DNA of 23,834 bases from a virus. A program made the translations under genes and the position numbers. Below are positions 17,165-22,939 of this stretch, one piece after another. The DNA is taken from IMG/VR virus record IMGVR_UViG_3300046328_000403, positions 1 to 23,834 of that record. One strand, 5' to 3'. Position 1 is the stretch's first letter; every line of letters begins with the position of its first letter. The notes below the pieces were generated by a model, which did not search any database, was not told the DNA's origin, and worked only from the letters and a program-made list of their open reading frames with translations.

Positions 17165-18336
17165 ACAAGAACGCTACCGCATTTATCGTTGCCGCAGAAG
17201 AAATCTTTGGTTCAGAACCAATTTTAACCCGTGATGATATTACCAGAGTTGTGAATGAATCTGGTGCCCCGTATCCATATTGGCTGGTTACTAAATCAGA
17301 GTTCCGTTATGACCGTGGACAATACAAAGTTCCACCTTCAGGTATTGTAAAGAAATCCAAAACTATTGTAAAGAATATGACTGAAGATTGTAAAGAACCT
17401 GAAACAGAAATGGCATATGCTCAACCTGCTCAAGTGTTAGAGTTCCGTCAACCAAAATTGATTGATGAGTCCGATAATGCCGTACCTGAAAAGTATGAGA
17501 ATTATGTACCATTTGGTTTCTTTAAAGATATGCGTAATATTGTATCGTCTAAGATGTTCTATCCTGTATTCGTTACCGGTTTATCAGGCAACGGCAAGAC
17601 CTTGATGGTCGAACAGGTATGTGCGGAGTTGAATCGTGAATGTATCCGTGTGAATATCTCAGTTGAGACCGATGAAACTGACCTACTAGGCGGTCCTACA
17701 TTGGTGAATGGTAACGTGGTCAATCGTGATGGTCCTGTATTACAGGCTATGAAGAAAGGTGCCGTGCTGTTAATCGATGAGGTCGACCGTGGTTCTAATA
17801 AGTTGATGTGTTTGCAAGGCATCATGGAAGGTAAACCACATTACAATAAGAAATCGGGTGAGATGGTTTATCCGAAGGCAGGATTTAATATCATTGCAAC
17901 GGCAAATACTAAAGGCCAAGGCAGTGATGAAGGCAAATATCTTGCTCAAATCTTAGATTCGGCTTTTCTTGAACGCTTTCCTATCACCGTAGAGCAAGAA
18001 TTTCCCGATATGAAAACTGAGAAAAAAATCTTGGCACCACTCATTGAAGATAAAGCTTTTCTTGAAAATTTATGCCAATGGGCAGATGTAATTCGCAAGA
18101 GTTATATGGAAGGTGCTGTTGATGAAGTAATTTCAACACGAAGATTGGTGCATATTGCAAAAGCATTCAACATTTTTAATGATAAAATGAAAGCTATTAC
18201 ATTGTGCGTTTCAAGATTCGATGAAGAAACCAAATTAGGTTTTCTTGACCTTTACAGTAAAGTTGATGCTACGGTTGAAAGTCCAGCCAACACAGCATCG
18301 GTTGTAACTAATACTGAAATGCCAGAATATAAGTAA
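17161..18336 (+). CDS. cobS: CobS/MoxR-like AAA+ ATPase
   Basis: A 391-aa ATPase. Walker A is GLSGNGKT (140-147), Walker B VLLIDE (202-207), a sensor segment IIATANTKGQGSDEG (244-258) and an arginine-finger-like SAFLERF (267-273), with a preceding NISVETDETDLLGG loop typical of the CobS/MoxR clade. T4-like cyanophages carry a very similar gene annotated cobS (aerobic cobalt chelatase small subunit) next to or apart from a VWA protein; here the VWA partner candidate is at 1836-3995. The first 110 residues are a phage-type extension that may bind DNA or partner. Cobalt-chelatase activity is not proven by sequence; a MoxR-like remodelling role is equally possible. It overlaps its neighbour by four bases. 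Confidence 0.9.
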   Translation: MNKNATAFIVAAEEIFGSEPILTRDDITRVVNESGAPYPYWLVTKSEFRYDRGQYKVPPSGIVKKSKTIVKNMTEDCKEPETEMAYAQPAQVLEFRQPKLIDESDNAVPEKYENYVPFGFFKDMRNIVSSKMFYPVFVTGLSGNGKTLMVEQVCAELNRECIRVNISVETDETDLLGGPTLVNGNVVNRDGPVLQAMKKGAVLLIDEVDRGSNKLMCLQGIMEGKPHYNKKSGEMVYPKAGFNIIATANTKGQGSDEGKYLAQILDSAFLERFPITVEQEFPDMKTEKKILAPLIEDKAFLENLCQWADVIRKSYMEGAVDEVISTRRLVHIAKAFNIFNDKMKAITLCVSRFDEETKLGFLDLYSKVDATVESPANTASVVTNTEMPEYK

Positions 18337-18349
18337 AACTCTAAGAACG

Positions 18350-18357
18350 CATAAATA
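18350..18357 (+). promoter_or_regulatory. T4-late-like promoter word CATAAATA
   Basis: CATAAATA differs by one base from the T4 late consensus TATAAATA and sits 25-32 bases before the ATG of the GIY-YIG gene, where no sigma70-like promoter is visible. Late expression of homing endonucleases is known in T4 (I-TevI), which makes the match plausible. Confidence 0.45.
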
Positions 18358-18381
18358 TATCATGTGTTCTTGGAGAAAAAA

Positions 18382-18918
18382 ATGAAAATTTATAAACTGG
18401 TCAATAATGTAAATGGTGATTTCTATGTGGGTAAGACAACCCAATCGTTAAACAAAAGGTTGTCTAACCACAGAAACACCGCCAACCATGGTTCAACCTA
18501 TTATTTGCATAATGCAATGAGGTACTATGGTTACAATAATTTTACTATTGAATTGCTTGAAGAAGCAACAAATGAACAAGAATTAAATGAAAAAGAAATT
18601 CATTGGATATCTGAATTAAAACCAACATACAATATGCATGAAGGTGGCCAAGGAGGTAGTTTACCTGGTCGTCCAGATATTGTTGGTGAAGCAAGAGAAA
18701 ACTGGTTGAGTGGTTTTAATAGAAAAGGCAAAACACCTTGGAACAAAGGTAAAACCGGACTAGGTGGTTATAAATGGTCTCAACCTATGTCGGATGAGAA
18801 ACGAAAACAAATTTCTGAATTTCAGAAACAAAATCGTGCTCAATGTATTCATTGTGGTATTGTTACCAATCCAGGAAATATTAGTAGATATCATAATGAT
18901 AAGTGTGGTAAGAAATAA
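18382..18918 (+). CDS. GIY-YIG homing endonuclease-like protein
   Basis: A 178-aa protein. The N-terminal GIY-YIG nuclease domain has KIYKLVNNVNGDFYVGKTTQ (residues 2-21, GIY as IYK, YIG as YVG), catalytic-type Arg in NKRLSNH (about 24-30), and a Glu near 71 (LNEKEIHWI). A GKTPWNKGKTG segment at 113-123 looks like a NUMOD3-type DNA-binding module and is followed by SDEKRKQISEFQ. The C-terminus (CIHCGIVTNPGNISRYHNDK, then C) is a CxxC-H-C zinc-finger-like end. Similar stand-alone enzymes are the Seg proteins of T4. It was probably inserted between the ATPase operon and the promoter at 18943. GGAG at 18372-18375 decides the start. Confidence 0.88.
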   Translation: MKIYKLVNNVNGDFYVGKTTQSLNKRLSNHRNTANHGSTYYLHNAMRYYGYNNFTIELLEEATNEQELNEKEIHWISELKPTYNMHEGGQGGSLPGRPDIVGEARENWLSGFNRKGKTPWNKGKTGLGGYKWSQPMSDEKRKQISEFQKQNRAQCIHCGIVTNPGNISRYHNDKCGKK

Positions 18919-18940
18919 AGTGGCAAACTTGAAGTATACT

Positions 18941-18962
18941 GGTTGCCATTTAAGTGGTAACC
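18941..18962. promoter_or_regulatory. dyad GGTTGCCA-N6-TGGTAACC over the -35 box
   Basis: Eight-base arms with one mismatch and a six-base spacer (TTTAAG). The left arm contains the -35 box (18943-18948) and the right arm ends in the spacer just before TGTATAAT. A protein bound here would block RNA polymerase. Confidence 0.55.
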
Positions 18963-18970
18963 TGTATAAT
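18943..18970 (+). promoter_or_regulatory. sigma70-like promoter, TTGCCA-16-TATAAT
   Basis: TTGCCA (5/6) at 18943-18948, 16-bp spacer ending AACCTG, perfect TATAAT at 18965-18970. Unlike the other strong promoters it is not followed by GG and has no TGTTGT dyad nearby. It drives the winged-helix gene at 19030. Confidence 0.83.
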
Positions 18971-19029
18971 CAGGTATGTAGTTCCTTTAAGTAGTTTTAT
19001 ATTATGTTTAATTTGATTAGGAGTTTTAA

Positions 19030-19350
19030 ATGGCTTTAACAGTTCGCAAAGGTAAGGTAAACCGTCATGAGAAAATTACCCAAGTATTATTGAGTGGCAA
19101 ACCTGTATCACCACAGGAGATTGCTGATGTATTTAAAGGCACAAACCAAGAGGCAGTTCTATATCGTTTGTCTACCAACATCTATAACATTCGTAAAGAT
19201 GGTGGTATCGTCAAAGTGATTAAGAGTGGTCGTAAGGTAACAGGTTATCAATTGGTTAACTATTCAGAGTTCGATGCTAATGGTCGTTATCAAGGTCCAG
19301 TTAAGACTGCTCCATTAGTTAAGTCAACCCCTGAAGTTGTAACTGCTTAA
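19030..19350 (+). CDS. winged-helix DNA-binding-like phage protein
   Basis: A 106-aa protein with TAGGAG at 19018-19023. Residues about 13-72 read as a winged helix: EKITQVLLSGKPVSPQEIAD (helices 1-2), a recognition-helix-like segment EAVLYRLSTNIYNIRK (41-56), and a beta wing GGIVKVIKSGRKVTGYQLVN. The N-terminus MALTVRKGKVNRHEKI is basic. Similar proteins are common in T4-like cyanophages. It is a candidate phage transcription regulator, perhaps acting on the dyad at its own promoter or on the TGTTGT dyads; that link is inference only. Confidence 0.78.
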   Translation: MALTVRKGKVNRHEKITQVLLSGKPVSPQEIADVFKGTNQEAVLYRLSTNIYNIRKDGGIVKVIKSGRKVTGYQLVNYSEFDANGRYQGPVKTAPLVKSTPEVVTA

Positions 19351-19362
19351 TAAGGAGATATC

Positions 19363-19662
19363 ATGGAAATTCAAACTAGAGTTCGTCACGCTGAAGTTAG
19401 TAACATTGTAAAGATTTCTAAAGGCAAACGCCAAGAGATTTTGAGAAACAGCAAAAAGAATAAAGGTGGTTATGGTGTTTCTCAAATGGTTCGTGAGTTA
19501 CAAGTAGATGATGGATTTTTCGTGATGTGTGAAAACCAAGACCGAAAATTCTCTCATGTGTATACTGTAGCGAAAGAAGCTGGAATTCCTGTAACCGTTG
19601 TAGCAGGACAAGATGAAAATGGCAAAAAAGGTTTTTGGATTCTCGAAGCAACAAACATTTAA
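19363..19662 (+). CDS. conserved phage hypothetical protein
   Basis: A 99-aa basic protein with a good AAGGAG site about 19352-19357. The N-terminal EIQTRVRHAEVSNIVKISKG is basic, followed by GGYGVSQMVRELQVDDGFFV and a beta-rich C-terminus (FSHVYTVAKEAGIPVTVVAG, then GFWILEATN). The GYGxSQxxRxLxVxDxFF pattern is familiar from phage hypothetical proteins and looks like a small nucleic-acid-type fold. It probably shares the promoter at 18943 with the winged-helix gene. Confidence 0.75.
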   Translation: MEIQTRVRHAEVSNIVKISKGKRQEILRNSKKNKGGYGVSQMVRELQVDDGFFVMCENQDRKFSHVYTVAKEAGIPVTVVAGQDENGKKGFWILEATNI

Positions 19663-19668
19663 GTTTTA

Positions 19669-19708
19669 TGTCGCCGCAGCCGTTGGGAAACGCCGTAAGT
19701 CGGTGACA
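19669..19708 (+). ncRNA. GC-rich structured RNA element, type unknown
   Basis: Between two genes, a 40-base patch much richer in GC than its surroundings folds as TGTCGCCG (19669-19676) with CGGTGACA (19701-19708), 8 pairs including one G-U, enclosing CGTT-GGGA-AACG (19681-19692), a four-pair stem with a GNRA-type tetraloop. It starts six bases after a stop codon and ends 17 bases before the next ATG. It has no U-tract. It could be a cis-regulatory RNA, ribozyme-like element or processing site; I do not match it to a named class. Confidence 0.4.
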
Positions 19709-19725
19709 CCACTATAAAGTAAAGT

Positions 19726-19905
19726 ATGATTACATATACTATTTTTGGTATTATTTTGATTGCTCTTATTGCTTTGATTGCAGATAAAGTAATGAAGATT
19801 AAAATGCTTGAAGAAGAATGTGCAGCAATGCGTGAACAGATGTACCAATCCGATCCCGATACTGCTGGTTATGGTATCAATGCTATTAAAGGTAAAAAGA
19901 AATGA
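19726..19905 (+). CDS. small membrane-anchored coiled-coil protein
   Basis: A 59-aa protein: an N-terminal membrane helix (ITYTIFGIILIALIALIADK), a short charged coiled coil (KIKMLEEECAAMREQM) and a polar tail (SDPDTAGYGINAIKGKKK). No strong ribosome site; AAAG just upstream is weak. The structured element at 19669-19708 lies in its leader. ATGA overlap with the next gene. No family recognised. Confidence 0.65.
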   Translation: MITYTIFGIILIALIALIADKVMKIKMLEEECAAMREQMYQSDPDTAGYGINAIKGKKK

Positions 19906-20117
19906 AATATATTGCAAAACCAAGATTGTTTAATTACACTCACTCAAAAGAATTTGATGATGTAGTTGATGCTATTAAGTATTTGAATGAGTACATGAGT
20001 GCTAAAGAAGGTGACCATTCAGATTATGTGTTTATTGCACCATCATTATCAAAGAAACAATTAAAGAAATCGATTGAAGAATATGTTGGTATTGGTAAAT
20101 TGGAAATCATGGCATGA
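19902..20117 (+). CDS. small hypothetical protein
   Basis: A 71-aa protein, KYIAKPRLFNYTHSKEFDDV then DAIKYLNEYMSAKEGDHSDY and a lysine-rich helix SKKQLKKSIEEYVG. Mixed alpha/beta, soluble. The ATG is in the preceding stop (ATGA) and the next gene starts in its ATGA. No family recognised. Confidence 0.67.
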   Translation: MKYIAKPRLFNYTHSKEFDDVVDAIKYLNEYMSAKEGDHSDYVFIAPSLSKKQLKKSIEEYVGIGKLEIMA

Positions 20118-20656
20118 GTTTGAAGTTACTTTGGCCTACTCCCGTATGGGAGATTGAAACGCCTGAGTTGGCAGATATCGTTGCGCCTTTGTTACATGAG
20201 ATTAAAACTACACCACCTGATCCAGAAAGTTTGTTCAAGATAGATTTGCCTGAAGCGAGTAAATTTGTTAAGATGTTAAAACCTATTGTGAATGATGCCA
20301 TGAAAGAAGGTGGATATCCGTGGGAATACAATAAATTATTATGGGGTCGTGCAGTTCGTATGACACAAGGTAATTGGGATTCACCACACATACACCTTGC
20401 ACCAATGTTAGTTGGAGTATTTTACTTGCAAGTACAAAGAGGTCATGGTGATTTGTTTTTGGTACCTAGTTCAGGTAATTCTGGATTTACTACACATCAT
20501 GATGGTATGAAAGGTACAAGATTGTATCACCAAATTGAAGCTAAAGAAGGTAAATTGGTTCTAATGCCAGCAGACTTGGCACATTTTGTATTGCCCAATA
20601 CACTACCATTACCACGATATTCAATAGCACTAAATTTTGAAATGAATGCACTATAA
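20114..20656 (+). CDS. 2-oxoglutarate/Fe(II)-dependent oxygenase-like protein
   Basis: A 180-aa protein of the small phage 2OG-Fe(II) oxygenase type. It starts LKLLWPTPVWEIETPEL (the usual TPVW opening), then a helix region, a double-stranded beta-helix with SPHIHLAPMLVGVFYLQV (His92 and His94), DLFLVP, KLVLMPADLAHFVLP (His157) and PRYSIALNF (Arg168). The His-x-His...His set and the later Arg fit iron and 2-oxoglutarate binding. The classic motif is HxD...H, so His94 in place of Asp should be noted. Many T4-like cyanophages have such proteins; the substrate is unknown. It overlaps the preceding gene by four bases. Confidence 0.85.
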   Translation: MSLKLLWPTPVWEIETPELADIVAPLLHEIKTTPPDPESLFKIDLPEASKFVKMLKPIVNDAMKEGGYPWEYNKLLWGRAVRMTQGNWDSPHIHLAPMLVGVFYLQVQRGHGDLFLVPSSGNSGFTTHHDGMKGTRLYHQIEAKEGKLVLMPADLAHFVLPNTLPLPRYSIALNFEMNAL

Positions 20657-20657
20657 G

Positions 20658-20675
20658 TGTTGTAATTTGGCAACA
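20658..20675. promoter_or_regulatory. dyad TGTTGT-N6-GCAACA, copy 8
   Basis: Matches the family with one innermost change (G for A in the right arm) and spacer AATTTG. It begins one base after the stop codon at 20656 and ends five bases before the -35 box of the promoter at 20681. Centre near -48. Confidence 0.7.
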
Positions 20676-20680
20676 AACGG

Positions 20681-20708
20681 TTGACCTATTCTGTGGTTGT
20701 GTTATAAT
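20681..20708 (+). promoter_or_regulatory. sigma70-like promoter, TTGACC-16-TATAAT
   Basis: TTGACC (5/6) at 20681-20686, 16-bp spacer and perfect TATAAT at 20703-20708 followed by GGTATTTTAA. GGAG at 20723-20726 then the ATG at 20733. It drives the last operon of the window. Confidence 0.88.
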
Positions 20709-20732
20709 GGTATTTTAAATGTGGAGAAATAC

Positions 20733-20873
20733 ATGGATCATATAAGTCGCAGTGATATAATTTTGATGTTATCATTTAAGGGATTTACTACTGAATACCT
20801 AATGTCCAAAGATGATGAAACATTGGACAATTTGTATATTGAATATATTGTATTAGCAGAGGATTATGTATGA
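20733..20873 (+). CDS. small acidic helical protein
   Basis: A 46-aa acidic protein (DHISRSDIILMLSFKGFTTE, then LMSKDDETLDNLYIEYIVLA). Probably two helices. It has a good ribosome site (GGAG at 20723-20726) and is first after the promoter. ATGA overlap with the next gene. No function can be given. Confidence 0.65.
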   Translation: MDHISRSDIILMLSFKGFTTEYLMSKDDETLDNLYIEYIVLAEDYV

Positions 20874-21046
20874 ACTATAAACCAAAATCGTATACACTTG
20901 GACCAAGAAGTTTGAAAGAAATCATGGTCGAGTTACATTTGAATTACCTACATAAAACTCAGCTTGATATGATTGATGAAGCAGTATTGAAATCCGATTG
21001 GAAAGAATCGAAAGAGGTTCTTAAACATATTATGGAGAAGAAATAA
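20870..21046 (+). CDS. small helical hypothetical protein
   Basis: A 58-aa protein: YKPKSYTLGPRSLKEIMVEL, then LHKTQLDMIDEAVLKSDWKE and a basic end. Mostly helical with a start/stop overlap (ATGA) upstream and a one-base overlap (TAATG) downstream. No family recognised. Confidence 0.65.
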   Translation: MNYKPKSYTLGPRSLKEIMVELHLNYLHKTQLDMIDEAVLKSDWKESKEVLKHIMEKK

Positions 21047-21423
21047 TGGCCACTTGGCAAATTGAACCAACATGGAAAAAATCTTTAATTGAAAGAACTT
21101 ACTACACCAAAGACAGTAAAACTATTGTTGTTGAAACTGGTTGGCGCTGGGGTAGTTTTACAATTGAAACTGATGATGATACACCTCCAGTTTTACAAGC
21201 TGGTGTAGACCTGCTTAATTGTGATTATGAAGTTGAAATGCAGGAAACTTTTGATGGATGTTGGGAGGACCATGAGTTTCATGGTTTTACCGAAGAAGAA
21301 CAAAAGGCCATGGAAGAATGGTTGGATGAAAATTCTGCATGGGATTTGGAGTCTGAAGGTTGGTCTCAGAATGATAATGAAATGATTTTGGATTGTGAAC
21401 CGTCAATTGAGAAAGTTGAGTAA
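21046..21423 (+). CDS. conserved phage hypothetical protein (ETGWRWGSFTIETDDDTPP)
   Basis: A 125-aa acidic protein: WQIEPTWKKSLIERTYYTKD, the distinctive ETGWRWGSFTIETDDDTPPV, then DLLNCDYEVEMQETFDGCW and an acidic C-terminus with SAWDLESEGW. Cys residues at NCDYE and DGCW are part of the pattern. I recall this WxxWKKS...WRWG...DxxPP...DGC layout from T4-like phage hypothetical proteins. It is probably soluble and beta-rich; the role is unknown. TAATG overlap upstream and downstream. Confidence 0.8.
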   Translation: MATWQIEPTWKKSLIERTYYTKDSKTIVVETGWRWGSFTIETDDDTPPVLQAGVDLLNCDYEVEMQETFDGCWEDHEFHGFTEEEQKAMEEWLDENSAWDLESEGWSQNDNEMILDCEPSIEKVE

Positions 21424-21521
21424 TGACTGAGTTTGATTTTCTTGGTGCCCTTGGTATAATTGCCTTATTTTGGATATTTGTGGTGATATTGATTTCATAC
21501 TTTATGAATGGTACAAAATGA
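21423..21521 (+). CDS. single-helix membrane micro-protein
   Basis: A 32-aa ORF (MTEFDFLGALGIIALFWIFV, then VILISYFMNGTK): one transmembrane helix with acidic N-terminus and a short basic end. TAATG overlap upstream and ATGA overlap downstream. Its coupling on both sides supports translation. Confidence 0.55.
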   Translation: MTEFDFLGALGIIALFWIFVVILISYFMNGTK

Positions 21522-21751
21522 ATATCGATGATTTAGATTTACAACCATCGGTGGATGCGGTAGATGAATTTCTACTCAAGTTTTGTATTCAGCATAAGTA
21601 TCCTTCCTTGATGGCATCTTCTATCATTCTTGCTCGATTGTTACACTTAAACAAACAGGCAGGTAATGTGAATGATTTTGGCAAATTGTTGCGTACTGTA
21701 TCTGATGGTATACTGAATAATGAATATGAAAAACCGGAGAATTTACATTGA
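21518..21751 (+). CDS. small helical hypothetical protein
   Basis: A 77-aa helical protein (NIDDLDLQPSVDAVDEFLLK, then KYPSLMASSIILARLLHLNK and GKLLRTVSDGILNNEYEKPE). The hydrophobic helices look buried rather than transmembrane. The start at 21518 is in the ATGA of the preceding gene; the longer in-frame start at 21470 would run through that gene. The next gene starts at an overlapping TTG. Confidence 0.7.
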   Translation: MNIDDLDLQPSVDAVDEFLLKFCIQHKYPSLMASSIILARLLHLNKQAGNVNDFGKLLRTVSDGILNNEYEKPENLH

Positions 21752-21933
21752 TTGAAATTGTTATCGCTCTCGTTGTTGGTACAATTTTAGGTTATGTTAT
21801 TCGTGGTGAACAAAAGGCCACGAATGATTCAGCTCAATCTAAAATTGACAAACTGAATGAAGATGTGATATACTACAAGAAACTAACCAAACAATTGGCT
21901 GAAGAAAATATGGAATTTCGGAGAAAACAATGA
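21748..21933 (+). CDS. membrane-anchored coiled-coil protein, TTG start
   Basis: A 61-aa protein starting at TTG 21748 (TTGA overlap with the preceding stop) with GGAG at 21736-21739. There is no usable ATG before the middle of the coiled coil, so TTG is the likely start. N-terminal hydrophobic helix (EIVIALVVGTILGYVIRG) then a charged coiled coil (SAQSKIDKLNEDVIYYKKLT). The layout resembles small phage spanin-like or membrane-linker proteins, but nothing more specific is seen. ATGA overlap downstream. Confidence 0.65.
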   Translation: MIEIVIALVVGTILGYVIRGEQKATNDSAQSKIDKLNEDVIYYKKLTKQLAEENMEFRRKQ

Positions 21934-22103
21934 GCACTGGTGATATAATTGTTTTAATAATTCTTGTTGCGTTGTTCCCAATATGGGCAACCGTAGCAGG
22001 TGTATTGTTGGTAGCACCGTTTGTGGTTATATACCATGTATGGGGTTCTTGGTTTGATTTGTTACGAGGACTTTGGCGAGATATTAAAGGATACAATAAA
22101 TGA
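21930..22103 (+). CDS. small membrane protein
   Basis: A 57-aa protein with a long hydrophobic region (IIVLIILVALFPIWATVAGV, then LLVAPFVVIYHVWGSWFDLL), one long or two short membrane helices, and a basic C-terminus (RGLWRDIKGYNK). ATGA overlap on both sides. No family recognised. Confidence 0.65.
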   Translation: MSTGDIIVLIILVALFPIWATVAGVLLVAPFVVIYHVWGSWFDLLRGLWRDIKGYNK

Positions 22104-22312
22104 GTGATGGCGGTAAAGGTAGTAATCCAAGACCAATTCTAATCGATAAAGAAGAATACAAACAAAGATGGAACAATATCTTTGGTGAGAAACCTATCCT
22201 TGTAGGTTACTGTGATGTGTGTAATAGAAAGTATAGTTGGTGTTCTTGTGGTCCTGCACCCAAAGAATTAGAAGAAGCAATTGATAAGGCCTTAGGCATA
22301 GAAAGAAAATAA
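22100..22312 (+). CDS. conserved phage zinc-binding-like small protein (MSDGGKGS)
   Basis: A 70-aa protein beginning MSDGGKGSNPRPILIDKEEY, an opening very common in phage hypothetical proteins, followed by a CDVCNRKYSWCSCGPAPK segment with CxxC and CxC pairs spaced for a zinc site, then an acidic helix (ELEEAIDKALGIERK). Many phage relatives have the MSDGGKGSxxRP start without the extra cysteines. The role is unknown. It overlaps its neighbours by four bases and one base. Confidence 0.8.
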   Translation: MSDGGKGSNPRPILIDKEEYKQRWNNIFGEKPILVGYCDVCNRKYSWCSCGPAPKELEEAIDKALGIERK

Positions 22313-22938
22313 TGAAAGTCTATACTTCAAAATATCGTAACCATTGGTTATCACCTTATGTTATTCTGAAACGAGTTTTGTTTTGGGTTGATGAAGACAA
22401 GATTTACAATACCAAAGATGAACCCAATAATCCATATGAGATTTTGGTTAATATATTAAATCCAGTTTGTGTTGGTCTTGCGAAGGTGTTGGATTTCATT
22501 CATCCACGCATTACCTATGTTAAAATTGACCGATGGGATACATGGTCAATGGACCACACCTTGGCTGAGATTGTTTTGCCGATGTTAAAACAATTACGAG
22601 CATCAAAGCAAGGCGCCCCACATACTGATGATGAAGATGTGCCTGAGTATTTGCGTAGTCATATGGCACAACCAAAAGAGAATGAATGGGACACCGATAG
22701 TTTACATTTTATGCGATGGGATTGGATTCTTGATGAAATGATTTGGGCATTCGAACAAAAGGTTGCTGACGATGCAGAAGGACAATTCTTTGACCATTCT
22801 GTGTGTAATGGTCTGAGTCCTTGGGATAAAGATTATATCGGACCAAAATACGATAAAGAAAACTACATGAAGTGGCATGACCGTAAGTCTAATGGTTTTA
22901 GATTGTTTGGTAAATACTATGAGAACTTGTGGGATTGA
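22312..22938 (+). CDS. conserved phage hypothetical protein (WDTWSMDHTLA family)
   Basis: A 208-aa protein with several blocks that I recall from a widespread phage family: WDTWSMDHTLAEIVLPMLKQ, GAPHTDDEDVPEYLRS, ENEWDTDSLHFMRWDWILDE and MIWAFEQ, then an acidic/aromatic C-terminus (NGFRLFGKYYENLWD). It begins with a short basic N-terminal region (KVYTSKYRNHWLSPYVILKR). No catalytic motif is known to me. The DEDVPEYLRS and RWDWILDEMIWAFE blocks suggest a defined fold. TAATG overlap upstream. Confidence 0.85.
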   Translation: MKVYTSKYRNHWLSPYVILKRVLFWVDEDKIYNTKDEPNNPYEILVNILNPVCVGLAKVLDFIHPRITYVKIDRWDTWSMDHTLAEIVLPMLKQLRASKQGAPHTDDEDVPEYLRSHMAQPKENEWDTDSLHFMRWDWILDEMIWAFEQKVADDAEGQFFDHSVCNGLSPWDKDYIGPKYDKENYMKWHDRKSNGFRLFGKYYENLWD

Positions 22939-22939
22939 T

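Noticed and set aside
18933-18944. TATACTGGTT as a second, older promoter -10 in front of the winged-helix gene
   Set aside because: It resembles the -10 plus downstream word, but there is no acceptable -35 at 16-18 bp upstream.
19668-19706. 12-codon ORF MSPQPLGNAVSR
   Set aside because: No ribosome site, and its bases are better explained by the paired RNA element; peptide too short to judge.
786-20675. The repeated dyads as a CRISPR array or REP-type mobile repeats
   Set aside because: Copies are hundreds to thousands of bases apart, only the 6-base arms are alike, and there are no spacers of fixed length or cas genes.
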